Shown here piece by piece: positions 1 to 9,251 of a DNA stretch of 64,000 nt. Position 1 is the stretch's first letter. Each line of letters opens with the position of its first letter. The position numbers and the translations under genes were made by a program. The notes under the pieces were generated by a model that had not been told where the DNA came from, made no database searches, and was given only the letters and a program-made list of their open reading frames with translations. The DNA is taken from contig JAMPGO010000001.1 of NCBI GenBank assembly GCA_023663905.1, positions 297,940 through 361,939 of the forward strand, in the 5' to 3' direction. Source of the stretch: Ruminococcus flavefaciens (GTDB taxonomy: Bacteria > Bacillota > Clostridia > Oscillospirales > Ruminococcaceae).

Positions 1-2027
1 GCTGCGGCAATTTTCTGTCCGATTGTCATATTCTTCTCGTCAACAGGCTCGTCAAGTGAATCAAGAACAGCCTGAAGCCTAGAATTTTTGCTGAGCGATG
101 AGTATTCGGGCTGAGCAGGCTGTACAGGAGCGACAGGTGCAACAGGAGGAACAGTCATTGCAGGCATAGGCATACCGAATCTCATACCCATAGGCATACT
201 CTGTGCAGGGATAGGCATCATAATAGGCTGACCGTTCTGGTCATAGCCCTGAAACAGCATCTGCATATAAGTATAAACGGGCTGACCGTTCTGGTCGTAT
301 CCTGTAACTTGCGGAACAGTCATTATCTGACCTATACCCATACCCGGCATAGGCTGAACAGGTGCAACTGGAGGAGGCATAACAGGCTGTGGAATCGGCT
401 GAACAGGAGGAGGTGCAACAGGCTGCTGAACAGGCTGGACAGGAGGAGGTGCGACAGTCTGCTGAACAGGCGCAACAGGCGGAACTGTTACAGGCTTTGG
501 AGCAGGGGCTTCCTCAACAACAGGAGCAGGAGCTTCCTCAACGGCAGGAATCTTGATTTCCTCAATTACAGGAGCGGAAACTTCCTCAACAGTGGGAATT
601 TTAATATCCTCAATTACAGGAGCAGGAGCTTCTTCAACAGCAGGAATCTCAATATCCTCAATTACAGGAGCAGAAACTTCCTCAACAGTGGGAATTTCAA
701 TATCCTCGATTACAGGTGCAGAAATTTCCTCAACAGCAGGAATCTCAATATCCTCGATTACAGGTGCAGAAATTTCCTCAACAACAGGAATCTCAATATC
801 CTCGATTACAGGAGCAGAAATTTCCTCAACAGTGGGAATTTCAATATCCTTGATTACAGGAGCAGAAACTTCCTCAACAGTGGGAATTTCAATATCCTCG
901 ATTACAGGAGCAGAAACTTCCTCAACAACAGGAATCTTGATGTCCTCAAGCACAGGAGGTGCAAGCTTTTCTTCGGATATATCGCCGAAAAGCTGATTTG
1001 CAATAACATCCCATTCGCTTGCGTTGCTAAGGTCTGTTTCCTCGTCGTCGGAGAGCATAGCGTCAAAAATACTCTCATCATCGTCGTCGTCATCGATAAT
1101 GCTGGAGCTTATGTAGCTTGTTGACGTATTGATTTCCTCATTCTGCGGAGTTTTGTCAATAGAAAACATACTTAAAATATCATCGGTACTGTCCTGCGGT
1201 TCTTTTTGGAACGAGTTTATCGGACTGTTCTGGATTGAAGCGAGAGCCTCAGAAATATCGTCAATAACAGGCGGTGATTCGGGTTCTTCTTCGTAAGCCG
1301 TATTCTGTGAATCCGATGAGACGGAGAACTGCGCAAGGAAATCGTCCTCGGGTTCTTCTGCAACAGGTGCAGGAGTTTCCTGAGGTGTATTTACAGCGAA
1401 CTGTGCAAGGAAATCATCTTCTTCGGGTTCTTCCGCAACAGGAGCAGGAGCTTCGGGCTTGTTTATAGTAAACTGTGAGAGGAAATCATCTTCCTCGGGT
1501 TCTTCTGCGACAGGAGCAGGAGCTTCGGGCTTGTTTACAGCGAACTGCGCAAGGAAATCGTCCTCGGGTTCTTCCTGTACGGGCTGTGGCTCGGGCTGGA
1601 CAGGCTTTTTGATAGCAAACTGTGCGAGGTCGTCGGAGTAAGCGGGATTATCTGCGTTGACCTGAATATTATCGGTCGGAACAGCAGGCTTTTCAGGCTC
1701 AACAGGCTCGGGTTCGGCGACGGAAGTGGGTCGGACTTCGAGCTCGGAGAGCTGGACAAGACCGTCGTCGAGACCTTTTTTAGCCCTCATTTTTTCCTCT
1801 TTGAGGAGTGCTTTCATTTCTTTAGAGTCGGCTTTAATCATTTCTTTGGCAATTTTAGCCTTGCATTTTTCACAGGTAATTTCGCCGAGATAAGTCATTT
1901 CACCGCTTTTGTGATAGCGTGAAGCGGTATCAGGCTTCATAAGATTGATTCCACAGCCTGTTTTCTTATCGTTGACAGTTCCGTGAACCGTATCATTGAA
2001 AGAAGCCGTTACGAGTGTAACTTTCAT
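1..2027 (-). CDS. Pro/Glu-rich repeat protein with N-terminal Cys-pair domain (partial)
   Basis: The reverse strand is open from an ATG at 2027 (preceded by GGAG, 7 nt away) to the window edge, at least 675 codons. The first ~60 residues carry GCG and CEKCK cysteines, suggesting a small metal-binding or zinc-ribbon domain, followed by a charged helix rich in K/E. Next come about five copies of a (D)DFLAQFAVNKP motif separated by Pro/Glu linkers, an acidic Asp run, nine 16-residue repeats of the type IEDIEIPxVEEVSAPV, and a Pro/Gln/Met-rich tail (PVQPVQQPVAPPP). No signal peptide is seen, so it is probably cytosolic. I do not recognise the family. The low-complexity middle looks like an extended spacer or scaffold. 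The C terminus lies outside the window. Confidence 0.8.
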   Translation of the reverse strand, partial: MKVTLVTASFNDTVHGTVNDKKTGCGINLMKPDTASRYHKSGEMTYLGEITCEKCKAKIAKEMIKADSKEMKALLKEEKMRAKKGLDDGLVQLSELEVRPTSVAEPEPVEPEKPAVPTDNIQVNADNPAYSDDLAQFAIKKPVQPEPQPVQEEPEDDFLAQFAVNKPEAPAPVAEEPEEDDFLSQFTINKPEAPAPVAEEPEEDDFLAQFAVNTPQETPAPVAEEPEDDFLAQFSVSSDSQNTAYEEEPESPPVIDDISEALASIQNSPINSFQKEPQDSTDDILSMFSIDKTPQNEEINTSTSYISSSIIDDDDDDESIFDAMLSDDEETDLSNASEWDVIANQLFGDISEEKLAPPVLEDIKIPVVEEVSAPVIEDIEIPTVEEVSAPVIKDIEIPTVEEISAPVIEDIEIPVVEEISAPVIEDIEIPAVEEISAPVIEDIEIPTVEEVSAPVIEDIEIPAVEEAPAPVIEDIKIPTVEEVSAPVIEEIKIPAVEEAPAPVVEEAPAPKPVTVPPVAPVQQTVAPPPVQPVQQPVAPPPVQPIPQPVMPPPVAPVQPMPGMGIGQIMTVPQVTGYDQNGQPVYTYMQMLFQGYDQNGQPIMMPIPAQSMPMGMRFGMPMPAMTVPPVAPVAPVQPAQPEYSSLSKNSRLQAVLDSLDEPVDEKNMTIGQKIAA
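525..957 (-). repeat. 48-bp coding tandem repeat (nine 16-residue units)
   Basis: Nine near-identical 48-bp units in frame with the reverse-strand gene encode variants of (A/P)PVIEDIEIP(T/A/V)VEE(V/I)S. The unit is a multiple of three, so copy number can change without a frameshift. The repeats also create long spurious ORFs on the + strand (309-1124 and 553-996), which should not be annotated. Confidence 0.85.
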
Positions 2028-2095
2028 ACAATTCTCCATTTCTGTTATTTTTCCGGCAAGCGAAACGCCGGTTAGTTCAAATACTATACGGATAT

Positions 2096-2124
2096 ATTAT
2101 AACTCATATAATAAAAAAAATCAA
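2096..2124 (-). promoter_or_regulatory. sigma-A promoter for the repeat protein
   Basis: On the reverse strand TTGATT (2119-2124) and TATAAT (2096-2101) are separated by 17 bp, about 70 nt upstream of the ATG at 2027. The divergent intergenic region 2028-2464 otherwise holds AT-rich DNA with no gene that I can see. Confidence 0.7.
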
Positions 2125-2342
2125 CAGTTTATTTAAAATTAAGCGGTTAAATTATACAAAAAATTGAATTTTCAGCATAAATAACAAAACGTTATTGATT
2201 TTTTTGTCAAAAATTCCATTTAAAGTTGTAAATATATAAGTAAAATAATTAAAGCAAGTCGTCATCTGTTGTTATATGATTTAATAAATTCACTGCCGTC
2301 TGTTTTGAAAAAAGTTTTTTCGGAAAAAAATAAAAAATACTA

Positions 2343-2371
2343 TTGCAGTATTTGTGATTTTGTAGTATAAT
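2343..2371 (+). promoter_or_regulatory. sigma-A promoter for the glycosyltransferase operon
   Basis: TTGCAG (2343-2348), a 17-bp spacer and TATAAT (2366-2371) lie about 95 nt upstream of the start at 2465. No other promoter of this quality is seen before purC, so it may also drive the genes downstream. Confidence 0.75.
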
Positions 2372-2464
2372 TAATAGTGTATTTATTGTTATCGGATATC
2401 CGGACTGAATGACAGACTTATTTGTGACATCTTATTCAGACGTTTCCGAGACTGGAGGTCTATT

Positions 2465-3430
2465 ATGAAACTTGTTTCTGTCGTTGTGCCGTGTTACAAC
2501 GAGCAAGAAGTTCTCCCGATGTTTTATGAGGAGATTACAAAAGTTACTGACAAAATGAAAACCGAAAATCCCGAGCTTGAGTTTGAGTATCTTTTTATCA
2601 ACGACGGCTCGAAGGACAGAACCCTTGAAATTTTCAGAGAGCTTGCACAGAAGGACAAGCGTGTGAGATATATTTCTTTTTCGAGAAATTTCGGCAAGGA
2701 ATCAGGCATATATGCAGGTCTGAAAAATTCAAAGGGCGATTATGTTGTCGTTATGGACGCTGACTTACAGCATCCTCCTGCTTTTCTTCCGCAGATGTAC
2801 AGCTATGTAAAGTCGGGCGAATATGACTGCGCCACGACGAGACGTGTGAGCAGGACGGGCGAATCAAAAGTACGCTCGTGGTTTGCACGTATATTCTATA
2901 AGATAATGAACAAGATTTCCGATACTGAAATTGTTGACGGCGCACAGGATTTCCGCTTTATGACAAGGCAGATGGTCAACGCTATTCTCGATATGTCGGA
3001 ATACAACCGCTTTTCAAAGGGTATTTTCAGCTGGGTAGGATTCAGGGTAAAATATATGCCCTATGAAAACGTTGAGAGACCTGCGGGAACGACTTCGTGG
3101 TCTTTCTGGGGACTTTTCAAATACTCGCTCGAAGGAATTATGGCATTCTCGACATTTCCGCTCGCACTGTCAATCTTCTTCGGAATACTCTGCCTGATTC
3201 TCTCCGTTGTTATTCTTCTGGCAGGACTGATTCTTTCTGTTGTTACTGATATAAAATTCGGCTGGTTTGCAGGAATCGCCTCTGTTTTTGCTGTAGGCGG
3301 TGTTCAGCTCGGCTGTACAGGCATTATGGGACAGTATATGTCAAAAATGTACCTCGAAATCAAGAAGCGCCCTATCTATATTGCAGGCGAAACGGATGAG
3401 GACTACAGAAACAGGCTGAATAATGAATAA
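2465..3430 (+). CDS. family 2 glycosyltransferase, polyprenyl-phosphate type (GtrB/DPM1-like)
   Basis: 321 residues. The N-terminal GT-A domain begins VSVVVPCYNEQEVLP and contains the nucleotide/metal region VVVMDADLQHPP (DxD-like). The C-terminal third has two predicted membrane spans (about 228-255 and 265-290) and ends with a short cytosolic tail, the layout of GtrB/CsbB/YfdH enzymes that move a sugar onto undecaprenyl phosphate at the inner face of the membrane. Length is typical. A GGAGG lies 8 nt before the ATG. The next gene overlaps by 8 nt, so the two are co-translated. The sugar cannot be predicted from sequence. Confidence 0.88.
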   Translation: MKLVSVVVPCYNEQEVLPMFYEEITKVTDKMKTENPELEFEYLFINDGSKDRTLEIFRELAQKDKRVRYISFSRNFGKESGIYAGLKNSKGDYVVVMDADLQHPPAFLPQMYSYVKSGEYDCATTRRVSRTGESKVRSWFARIFYKIMNKISDTEIVDGAQDFRFMTRQMVNAILDMSEYNRFSKGIFSWVGFRVKYMPYENVERPAGTTSWSFWGLFKYSLEGIMAFSTFPLALSIFFGILCLILSVVILLAGLILSVVTDIKFGWFAGIASVFAVGGVQLGCTGIMGQYMSKMYLEIKKRPIYIAGETDEDYRNRLNNE

Positions 3431-4496
3431 GCGCACAAGGCTTATTGTATCAGTTCTTTTTGCGGTGATTATCATTCTCGCCGCCGCAATAACACGGTTT
3501 TATGTGAGCGTTCCCGACAATATGCAGAGCGACAGCAATCAGGCGGAAATAGTCCGCACTGTTGAAACGGACGGCTCGGGAAATATTATTTTCAGCGACA
3601 GCAACGGAAAACTCGGGATTGCCGATTCCGTCAGAATTACTGCTGTTCCCGAGTGGAAAGAGCTGAAATTTGCAGGCGACGGCAGATGTATTGCTTCAAA
3701 TGAAATCGGCGGTAAGCTTCTGTGCGGTTGTATTGACTATGAGGGCAACGTGGTTGTGCCGTTTATTTACAACAGCATAACACGCTTTATAGTGAACGGG
3801 CTGACCATATACTGTGCGGAAAACTCGGGCGGTGATTCATACGTTCTGTACAACAAGGACTTTATGCCGTTATTCCGTCAGTCGTGGGATTCGTATGATT
3901 TCGGCGAAAACGAGATTACTCTTTCGGACAAGGCAGGTGTATACGTCTTTGACGCTGATTCCGACGGACTTATTTTCAGGAGTGCTTCCGTTTCGGGCGA
4001 TGTTATGGACTGTCAGTATAATCTTACCATATACAGCCGTGTGCTTCTGGCAAAGCTCTCCGTTGCTATGATTGAGAAGATGACTTCGGAGGCTGAAAAG
4101 TATCTTGAATATGCCTACACAGGCAATGACGAGCTTATTTCCGGGATAACTTCCGGAAACCGTTCTTCGTTTATTCCAGCATTCAGGAATGATAATAATA
4201 TAATTTTCAGAAAACTGCTTGGAATTTCTGATATACACATCTATTCTGTCAGTTCGGAAAACGGCATTCCACGATATGACGTATCAGTCAATGCCGATAC
4301 TGAGCTTATATATTATGATGAATCAGGAGCTGAAAAATCGCTTGTTGACAACTATAGGATTTCTGTGAAATTCAGCGGAAATTCCGAAAGCGACCTGTAT
4401 GCTGTATCAGGAAAATTTGAGCTTGATTCGCCTGTATATCCCGAGCCTGAGCCTGTTATTGAATCTCAGGAGCAGGAAACTACAGAAAGCGAATAG
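3423..4496 (+). CDS. membrane-anchored extracytoplasmic protein, WG-repeat-like beta domain
   Basis: 357 residues with one N-terminal membrane segment (about 8-28) and no lipobox, so it is probably anchored and exported. The exported part has repeated short units such as SDSNGKLGIAD, CIDYEGNVVVPFIYNSI and LYNKDFMPLF that resemble WG repeats (beta-hairpin units), then a C-terminal part that ends in a Pro/Glu tail. It overlaps the upstream glycosyltransferase by 8 nt. Role unknown; surface sensing or glycan modification is only a guess. Confidence 0.7.
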   Translation: MNKRTRLIVSVLFAVIIILAAAITRFYVSVPDNMQSDSNQAEIVRTVETDGSGNIIFSDSNGKLGIADSVRITAVPEWKELKFAGDGRCIASNEIGGKLLCGCIDYEGNVVVPFIYNSITRFIVNGLTIYCAENSGGDSYVLYNKDFMPLFRQSWDSYDFGENEITLSDKAGVYVFDADSDGLIFRSASVSGDVMDCQYNLTIYSRVLLAKLSVAMIEKMTSEAEKYLEYAYTGNDELISGITSGNRSSFIPAFRNDNNIIFRKLLGISDIHIYSVSSENGIPRYDVSVNADTELIYYDESGAEKSLVDNYRISVKFSGNSESDLYAVSGKFELDSPVYPEPEPVIESQEQETTESE

Positions 4497-4524
4497 GTTA
4501 TATATTTTGGATTGGAGTGTTTTT

Positions 4525-5025
4525 ATGTCAAAAAAAGTTGCTGTTATTATGGGAAGCGACAGTGATTTTCCCGTAGTAAAATCCGCTCTTGCCGAGCTGA
4601 AAAAATACGGCGTTGAATTTGAGTGCCGTGTAATGTCCGCACACCGTACACCTGCTGAGGCTGCTGAATTTGCAGACAAGGCAAGAGAGAACGGTTTCGG
4701 GGTTATAATCTGTGCCGCAGGAATGGCTGCTCATCTCGCAGGTGTTATTGCAGGTCACACAACACTGCCTGTTATCGGCATACCTATGAAATCATCTGTG
4801 CTTGAAGGTATGGACGCTCTGCTTGCAACAGTTATGATGCCGCCCGGAGTTCCTGTTGCAACTGTGGGTATCAACGGCGCAAAGAATGCAGGTATTCTGG
4901 CGGTTCAGATTCTTGCACTGTCAGACGACGAGCTTGCAGAAAAGCTTATTGCAGAAAAGCAGAAAATGGCTGACGGTGTACGTGAGAAAGACGCTAAGCT
5001 TCAGGCGGAAATTGCCACACTTTAA
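4525..5025 (+). CDS. purE: N5-carboxyaminoimidazole ribonucleotide mutase (PurE, class I)
   Basis: 166 residues. Catalyses the N5-CAIR to CAIR step of purine synthesis. Hallmarks are MGSDSDFPV at the phosphate-binding loop, SAHRTP and GMAAHLAGV. I chose the ATG at 4525 because a GGAG precedes it and the protein then starts MSKKVAVIMGSDSD as in the family; an in-frame start at 4399 would lie inside the upstream gene. First recognisable gene of the purine cluster. No purK is in the window although class I PurE normally works with it. Confidence 0.93.
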   Translation: MSKKVAVIMGSDSDFPVVKSALAELKKYGVEFECRVMSAHRTPAEAAEFADKARENGFGVIICAAGMAAHLAGVIAGHTTLPVIGIPMKSSVLEGMDALLATVMMPPGVPVATVGINGAKNAGILAVQILALSDDELAEKLIAEKQKMADGVREKDAKLQAEIATL

Positions 5026-5098
5026 TTAAATTTGCTTACTTGTCCGCAATGATGCGGGCTTGCATAAATTTCTATAATTCTCAAGGAGGATATTTAAA

Positions 5099-5818
5099 AT
5101 GGAAAATGTAACAAAAACAGAACAGCTTTATGAGGGCAAGGCTAAGAAAGTCTATGCTACAAACAACCCCGACCTCGTAATTGTTGACTACAAGGACGAC
5201 GCTACTGCTTTTAACGGCGAGAAGAAAGGTACTATCTCCGGCAAGGGCGCAATCAACAACAGAATGACAAACTATATGTTCAAAATGCTCGAAAAAGAGG
5301 GCGTTCCCACACATCTTGTAGAGGAAATCAGCGACAGAGAGACTATCGTAAAGAAGGTTTCTATCGTACCCCTTGAGGTTATCATCAGAAACGTTGCCGC
5401 AGGTTCTTTCTCAAAGAGAATGGGTGTTGAAGAGGGTACAAAGCTTCTTACTCCTATTCTTGAGTTCAGCTACAAGAACGACGACCTCGGCGACCCGTTC
5501 ATCAACGACTACTATGCGCTCGCTCTCGGTCTCGCTACAAAGGAAGAGATTGACACTATCGCAAAGTACGCATTCAAGGTAAACGAGTTTATGGTTAACT
5601 TCTTCAAGGGACTTAATATCGACCTCATCGACTTCAAGATTGAGTTCGGCAGAACTTCCGACGGCACTATCATTCTCGCTGACGAGATTTCACCCGATAC
5701 CTGCCGTTTCTGGGACAGCACAACTCACGAGAAGCTTGACAAGGACCGTTTCCGTCGTGATATGGGCGGTGTTGAAGAAGCTTATCAGGAAATTATGAAG
5801 AGACTTATGGGAGAATAA
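5099..5818 (+). CDS. purC: SAICAR synthetase
   Basis: 239 residues, full length. Joins aspartate to CAIR using ATP. Visible motifs are [10 protein letters not shown] near the N terminus (ATP site), [12 protein letters not shown], and the metal/substrate region [15 protein letters not shown] strong AAGGAGG precedes the ATG by 8 nt. It follows purE by 73 nt, in which a small CCGCA-ATGA-TGCGG hairpin (5044-5057) is seen, and the purF-like gene starts 4 nt after its stop. Confidence 0.95.
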   Translation: MENVTKTEQLYEGKAKKVYATNNPDLVIVDYKDDATAFNGEKKGTISGKGAINNRMTNYMFKMLEKEGVPTHLVEEISDRETIVKKVSIVPLEVIIRNVAAGSFSKRMGVEEGTKLLTPILEFSYKNDDLGDPFINDYYALALGLATKEEIDTIAKYAFKVNEFMVNFFKGLNIDLIDFKIEFGRTSDGTIILADEISPDTCRFWDSTTHEKLDKDRFRRDMGGVEEAYQEIMKRLMGE

Positions 5819-5822
5819 TTTT

Positions 5823-7247
5823 ATGGGCGGATTTTTTGGTGCAGCCTCAAAAAACGACTGTATTGTTGATGTTTTTTACGGAACAGATTATCATTCCCAT
5901 CTCGGCACAAGACGTGGCGGTATGACTTCATATTCTGAGGACAAGGGTTTTCAGAGAAGTATTCACAGCATTGAAAACTCGCCGTTCAGGACAAAATTCG
6001 AGGACGATGTTGTAAATATGCGTGGAAAGATTTGTATCGGCTGTATAAGCGATACAGACCCTCAGCCTATTATGGTACGCTCGAAGCTCGGTCTTTATGC
6101 TGTCTGCTCCGTCGGTATCATCCGCAACGCTGACGAGCTTGTTGACGAGCTTCTTCAGAACGGCTGTGCGAATTTTGAGGCAATGAGCAGTGGAAATATA
6201 AATTCAGGCGACCTTATCGGTGCGCTGATTGCTCAGAAAGATAATTTTGTTGACGGCATACGCTATGCACAGAGTAAAATTGAGGGTACGATGTCCCTTA
6301 TCATACTTACAAAGGACAGCATTATAGCTGCCCGTGACGCATACGGCAGACTTCCGATAGTTATCGGCAAGCGCTGGGACGGCTTCTGTCTCTCAACAGA
6401 GTCGTTTGCATTCCAGAAGCTCGGCTATGAGACTTACAAGGAGCTTCAGGCAGGCGAAATCGTGCAGATAACGGCTGAAAGCTGTGATGTTCTCGCAGAG
6501 GGCGACCCTTCAAAGATGAAGATATGCACGTTCCTGTGGACTTACTACGGCTATCCTACCGCCTGCTATGAGGGCATAAACGTTGAGGTTATGCGTACAC
6601 GCAACGGCGAGATTATGGCTGAAAATGATATTAAAGCAGGAAAGCTTCCCGATGTTGACTATGTATGCGGTGTGCCTGATTCTGGTACTCCTCACGCTAT
6701 AGGCTATGCCAACAGAAGCGGTATTCCGTTTGCACGTCCGTTTATCAAGTATACGCCTACCTGGCCGAGAAGCTTTATGCCTACAAACCAGAGTATGCGC
6801 AACAAGGTCGCAAAAATGAAGCTTATCCCTGTTCACGAACTTATTGAGGGAAAGAAACTTCTTTTTGTTGATGACAGTATCGTGCGTGGCACGCAGATGC
6901 GTGAAACAGTGGAATTTCTGTACGAAAACGGCGCAAAGGAAGTGCATATGCGTTCTGCCTGTCCGCCGATTATGTACGGATGTAAATATCTCAACTTCTC
7001 AAGAAGCCACTCCGAGCTTGAACTTATTGCACGTCAGATTATTGACGAGTTTGAGGGCGAAGAGGGTGTAAAATATCTTGCTGAATACAGCGATACGAAC
7101 ACGGAAAGAGGCACTAAGCTCCGTGATGAGATATGCAGGAGACTTAAGCTCACTTCTCTCGAGTTCCAGTCGCTTCCGGGCAAGATTAAGGCAGTCGGAC
7201 TTCCCGAATGCAATCTCTGCACATACTGCTGGAGCGGTAACGAATAA
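5823..7247 (+). CDS. purF: PurF-like amidophosphoribosyltransferase with degenerate glutaminase domain
   Basis: 474 residues. The PRTase half is intact: the PRPP loop reads LLFVDDSIVRGTQ (about 347-359), and the flexible-loop region follows VCGVPDSGTPHAIGYA. Four cysteines fit the [4Fe-4S] ligands of Bacillus-type PurF: KICTF, YGCKY and the C-terminal ECNLCTYC. The N-terminal Ntn-glutaminase half is not normal: the family's start CGI(V/F)G is replaced by MGGFFG, so the Cys1 nucleophile is missing, and the usual RYSTAG and HNG sites read CISDTDPQ and SVGIIRN. Known PurF needs Cys1 to release ammonia from glutamine. This protein may use free ammonia, may need another amidotransferase, or may be a regulatory paralogue. 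RBS GGAG at 5814. Confidence 0.88.
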   Translation: MGGFFGAASKNDCIVDVFYGTDYHSHLGTRRGGMTSYSEDKGFQRSIHSIENSPFRTKFEDDVVNMRGKICIGCISDTDPQPIMVRSKLGLYAVCSVGIIRNADELVDELLQNGCANFEAMSSGNINSGDLIGALIAQKDNFVDGIRYAQSKIEGTMSLIILTKDSIIAARDAYGRLPIVIGKRWDGFCLSTESFAFQKLGYETYKELQAGEIVQITAESCDVLAEGDPSKMKICTFLWTYYGYPTACYEGINVEVMRTRNGEIMAENDIKAGKLPDVDYVCGVPDSGTPHAIGYANRSGIPFARPFIKYTPTWPRSFMPTNQSMRNKVAKMKLIPVHELIEGKKLLFVDDSIVRGTQMRETVEFLYENGAKEVHMRSACPPIMYGCKYLNFSRSHSELELIARQIIDEFEGEEGVKYLAEYSDTNTERGTKLRDEICRRLKLTSLEFQSLPGKIKAVGLPECNLCTYCWSGNE

Positions 7248-7265
7248 ATTAAAAACTATAATCAA

Positions 7266-7296
7266 GGCAGGAGGAGGGCTTTCATCCCTTCCTGCC
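7266..7296. terminator. GC-rich hairpin between purF-like gene and purM
   Basis: An inverted repeat of about 11 bp (GGCAGGAGGAGGG / CCCTTCCTGCC) lies between the stop at 7247 and the RBS of purM. It is followed only by TGATTTATT, not a clean T-run, so it may be a processing site or a weak attenuator rather than a full terminator. Confidence 0.5.
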
Positions 7297-7327
7297 TGAT
7301 TTATTAAATCAAAGGAGTAAAATTGCT

Positions 7328-8365
7328 ATGAATAACAGTTTTTCTGAAAGCTATAAAAAGGCAGGAGTTGACGTAACTGCCGGTTATAAATCCGTTGAGC
7401 TTATGAAACAGCATATCGCAAAGACTATGCTTCCCGGCTGTATATCGGGAATAGGCGGATTCGGCGGACTTTTTGAGCTTGATATGACAGGTATAAGCAA
7501 GCCTGTTCTTGTTTCGGGTACTGACGGTGTAGGTACTAAAATCAAGATTGCTTTTATTATGGACAAGCACGATACAGTCGGCATTGACTGCGTTGCAATG
7601 TGCGTTAACGATATTATCTGCTGTGGAGCTAAACCGCAGTTTTTCCTTGATTATATTGCCTGCGGAAAGAATATTCCTGAGAAAATCGCAGAAATCGTAT
7701 CAGGTGTTGCAGAGGGCTGTGTACAGGCTGAATGCGCATTAATCGGCGGTGAGACTGCTGAACATCCGGGACTTATGCCCGAAGATGAGTACGATTTGGC
7801 TGGATTCTCTGTGGGTGTTGTTGACAAGGACAAGATTTTACAGCCCGATACACAGAAAGCAGGAGACGTTCTTATTGCTATAAAGTCCAGCGGTGTGCAT
7901 TCAAACGGCTTCTCTCTCGTAAGACGTGTATTTGATGTAAACGAGAAGAAGCTTAATATGTATTCCGACGATTTGGGCGCAACTCTCGGCGAAACACTTC
8001 TCACTCCCACAAGAATCTATGTAAAGGCTGTTATGAAGCTGATTGATACTGTTAATGTTAAGTCGATTTCACATATCACGGGCGGTGGATTCTATGAGAA
8101 TATCCCACGCTCGCTTCCTAAGAATCTGTCCGCAAAAATCGAGAGAAACGCTGTTCAGGTACTCCCGATTTTTGACCTCATCGCAAGAACAGGAAATATT
8201 CCTGAGCGTGATATGTTCAATACCTTCAATATGGGTGTCGGAATGGTTGTTTCTGTTGACAAGAACGATGCTGACAAGGCAATCGAGGCTATAAAGGCTT
8301 CGGGCGAGGACGCTTATGTTCTCGGCGAACTCGTTGAATCGGAAGAGGGCGTAATTATCTGCTGA
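7328..8365 (+). CDS. purM: AIR synthetase (phosphoribosylformylglycinamidine cyclo-ligase)
   Basis: 345 residues, normal length. Closes the imidazole ring of FGAM with ATP. Hallmarks are [39 protein letters not shown] and [20 protein letters not shown] precedes the ATG. It sits in the expected purine context, followed 23 nt later by an unrelated secreted expansin gene. Confidence 0.96.
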   Translation: MNNSFSESYKKAGVDVTAGYKSVELMKQHIAKTMLPGCISGIGGFGGLFELDMTGISKPVLVSGTDGVGTKIKIAFIMDKHDTVGIDCVAMCVNDIICCGAKPQFFLDYIACGKNIPEKIAEIVSGVAEGCVQAECALIGGETAEHPGLMPEDEYDLAGFSVGVVDKDKILQPDTQKAGDVLIAIKSSGVHSNGFSLVRRVFDVNEKKLNMYSDDLGATLGETLLTPTRIYVKAVMKLIDTVNVKSISHITGGGFYENIPRSLPKNLSAKIERNAVQVLPIFDLIARTGNIPERDMFNTFNMGVGMVVSVDKNDADKAIEAIKASGEDAYVLGELVESEEGVIIC

Positions 8366-8388
8366 TTTAGCTGAAAGGGTGCAGGTAT

Positions 8389-9237
8389 ATGAAAAAATTC
8401 GTGGCTGTTGTTACGGCTGTTCTCACTTCCCTGAGTATTTCCGCTATACCTGCATTTTCTGTTGGTGTGGAAATGGATGAGAACGGCGACGACAGAGTTG
8501 ATGTTATTGATATGATTATCGCCCGTGAGAATAACCGTCCAGCAGAATATCTGAAAAAATTGTGCGGATTTCTTCTTAATGACGATACAGGCGGTGTTGT
8601 TATTGACGAGAGCTGTATTCTTGAACCGAAAGGCACTGTACATACTGGCGACGGTACTTTTTATGGCGGAGGATATGTCGGCGGTTGTGCAATGCTCGAC
8701 CCTGTTTCAAGCGATTACTGGATTGTGGCAATGAATATCGAGGACTATAATAACGCACAGCTTGCTGGCGCATATCTCGAAGTTACGGGCGAACTCGGTA
8801 CGATAAATATGCTTGTGACCGATTTGCTTCCCGAAGGCAAAAAGGGCGATTTGGACTTGTATGTTGACGCATTTCCGCTGATTGCTCCTGCCGAAAAGGG
8901 ACGTGTTCCTGTCAGCTGGAAAATAATTCCGCTTGATACGGCTGAAAATGCGCCTGTGTGCTATAAGTACAAAGAGGGTACAACGGAATACTGGTGCGGT
9001 GTACAGGTGAGAAATCACAGATACCCTGTTGCAAAGCTCGAATATCTCAACAAAAACGGCGAATTTGAAGAGATTCAGCGCCGTAACTACAATTATTTTG
9101 AATCCGACAGTATGGGCGCAGGACCGTTTACATTCAGGATTACGGATATTTACGGACAGGTTATAGTTGACGAAAATATTCCGCTTTCATACGACGATAC
9201 GGAAATAATACAGGGCGGTGCGCAGTTTCCCGAATAA
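8389..9237 (+). CDS. secreted bacterial expansin with N-terminal dockerin-like calcium loop
   Basis: 282 residues. Signal peptide 1-25. Residues ~28-45 form one EF-hand loop, DENGDDRVDVID, like half of a dockerin. The rest matches the two-domain bacterial expansin YoaJ/EXLX1. Domain D1 (about 85-185) has GDGTFYGGGYVGGCAMLDP and the key Asp in VTDLLPEG. Domain D2 (about 190-282) has YKEGTTEYW, GVQVRNHRYPVAKLEY and NYNYFESDSMG, and ends VQFPE-like (AQFPE). Expansins loosen cellulose/xyloglucan contacts without hydrolysis. One of the two surface aromatic residues of D2 appears as Tyr-Trp instead of Trp-Trp. It lies inside the purine cluster. Confidence 0.9.
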   Translation: MKKFVAVVTAVLTSLSISAIPAFSVGVEMDENGDDRVDVIDMIIARENNRPAEYLKKLCGFLLNDDTGGVVIDESCILEPKGTVHTGDGTFYGGGYVGGCAMLDPVSSDYWIVAMNIEDYNNAQLAGAYLEVTGELGTINMLVTDLLPEGKKGDLDLYVDAFPLIAPAEKGRVPVSWKIIPLDTAENAPVCYKYKEGTTEYWCGVQVRNHRYPVAKLEYLNKNGEFEEIQRRNYNYFESDSMGAGPFTFRITDIYGQVIVDENIPLSYDDTEIIQGGAQFPE

Positions 9238-9251
9238 GAGAGGCATAGCTT

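Noticed and set aside
309..1124. Long + strand ORF of 271 codons rich in Asn/Arg repeats, and a second one at 553-996
   Set aside because: Both are antisense shadows of the in-frame 48-bp repeats of the reverse-strand gene, with no ribosome site.
4399..4524. N-terminal extension of PurE
   Set aside because: It would overlap the upstream gene and lacks PurE homology. ATG 4525 has a ribosome site and the family start.
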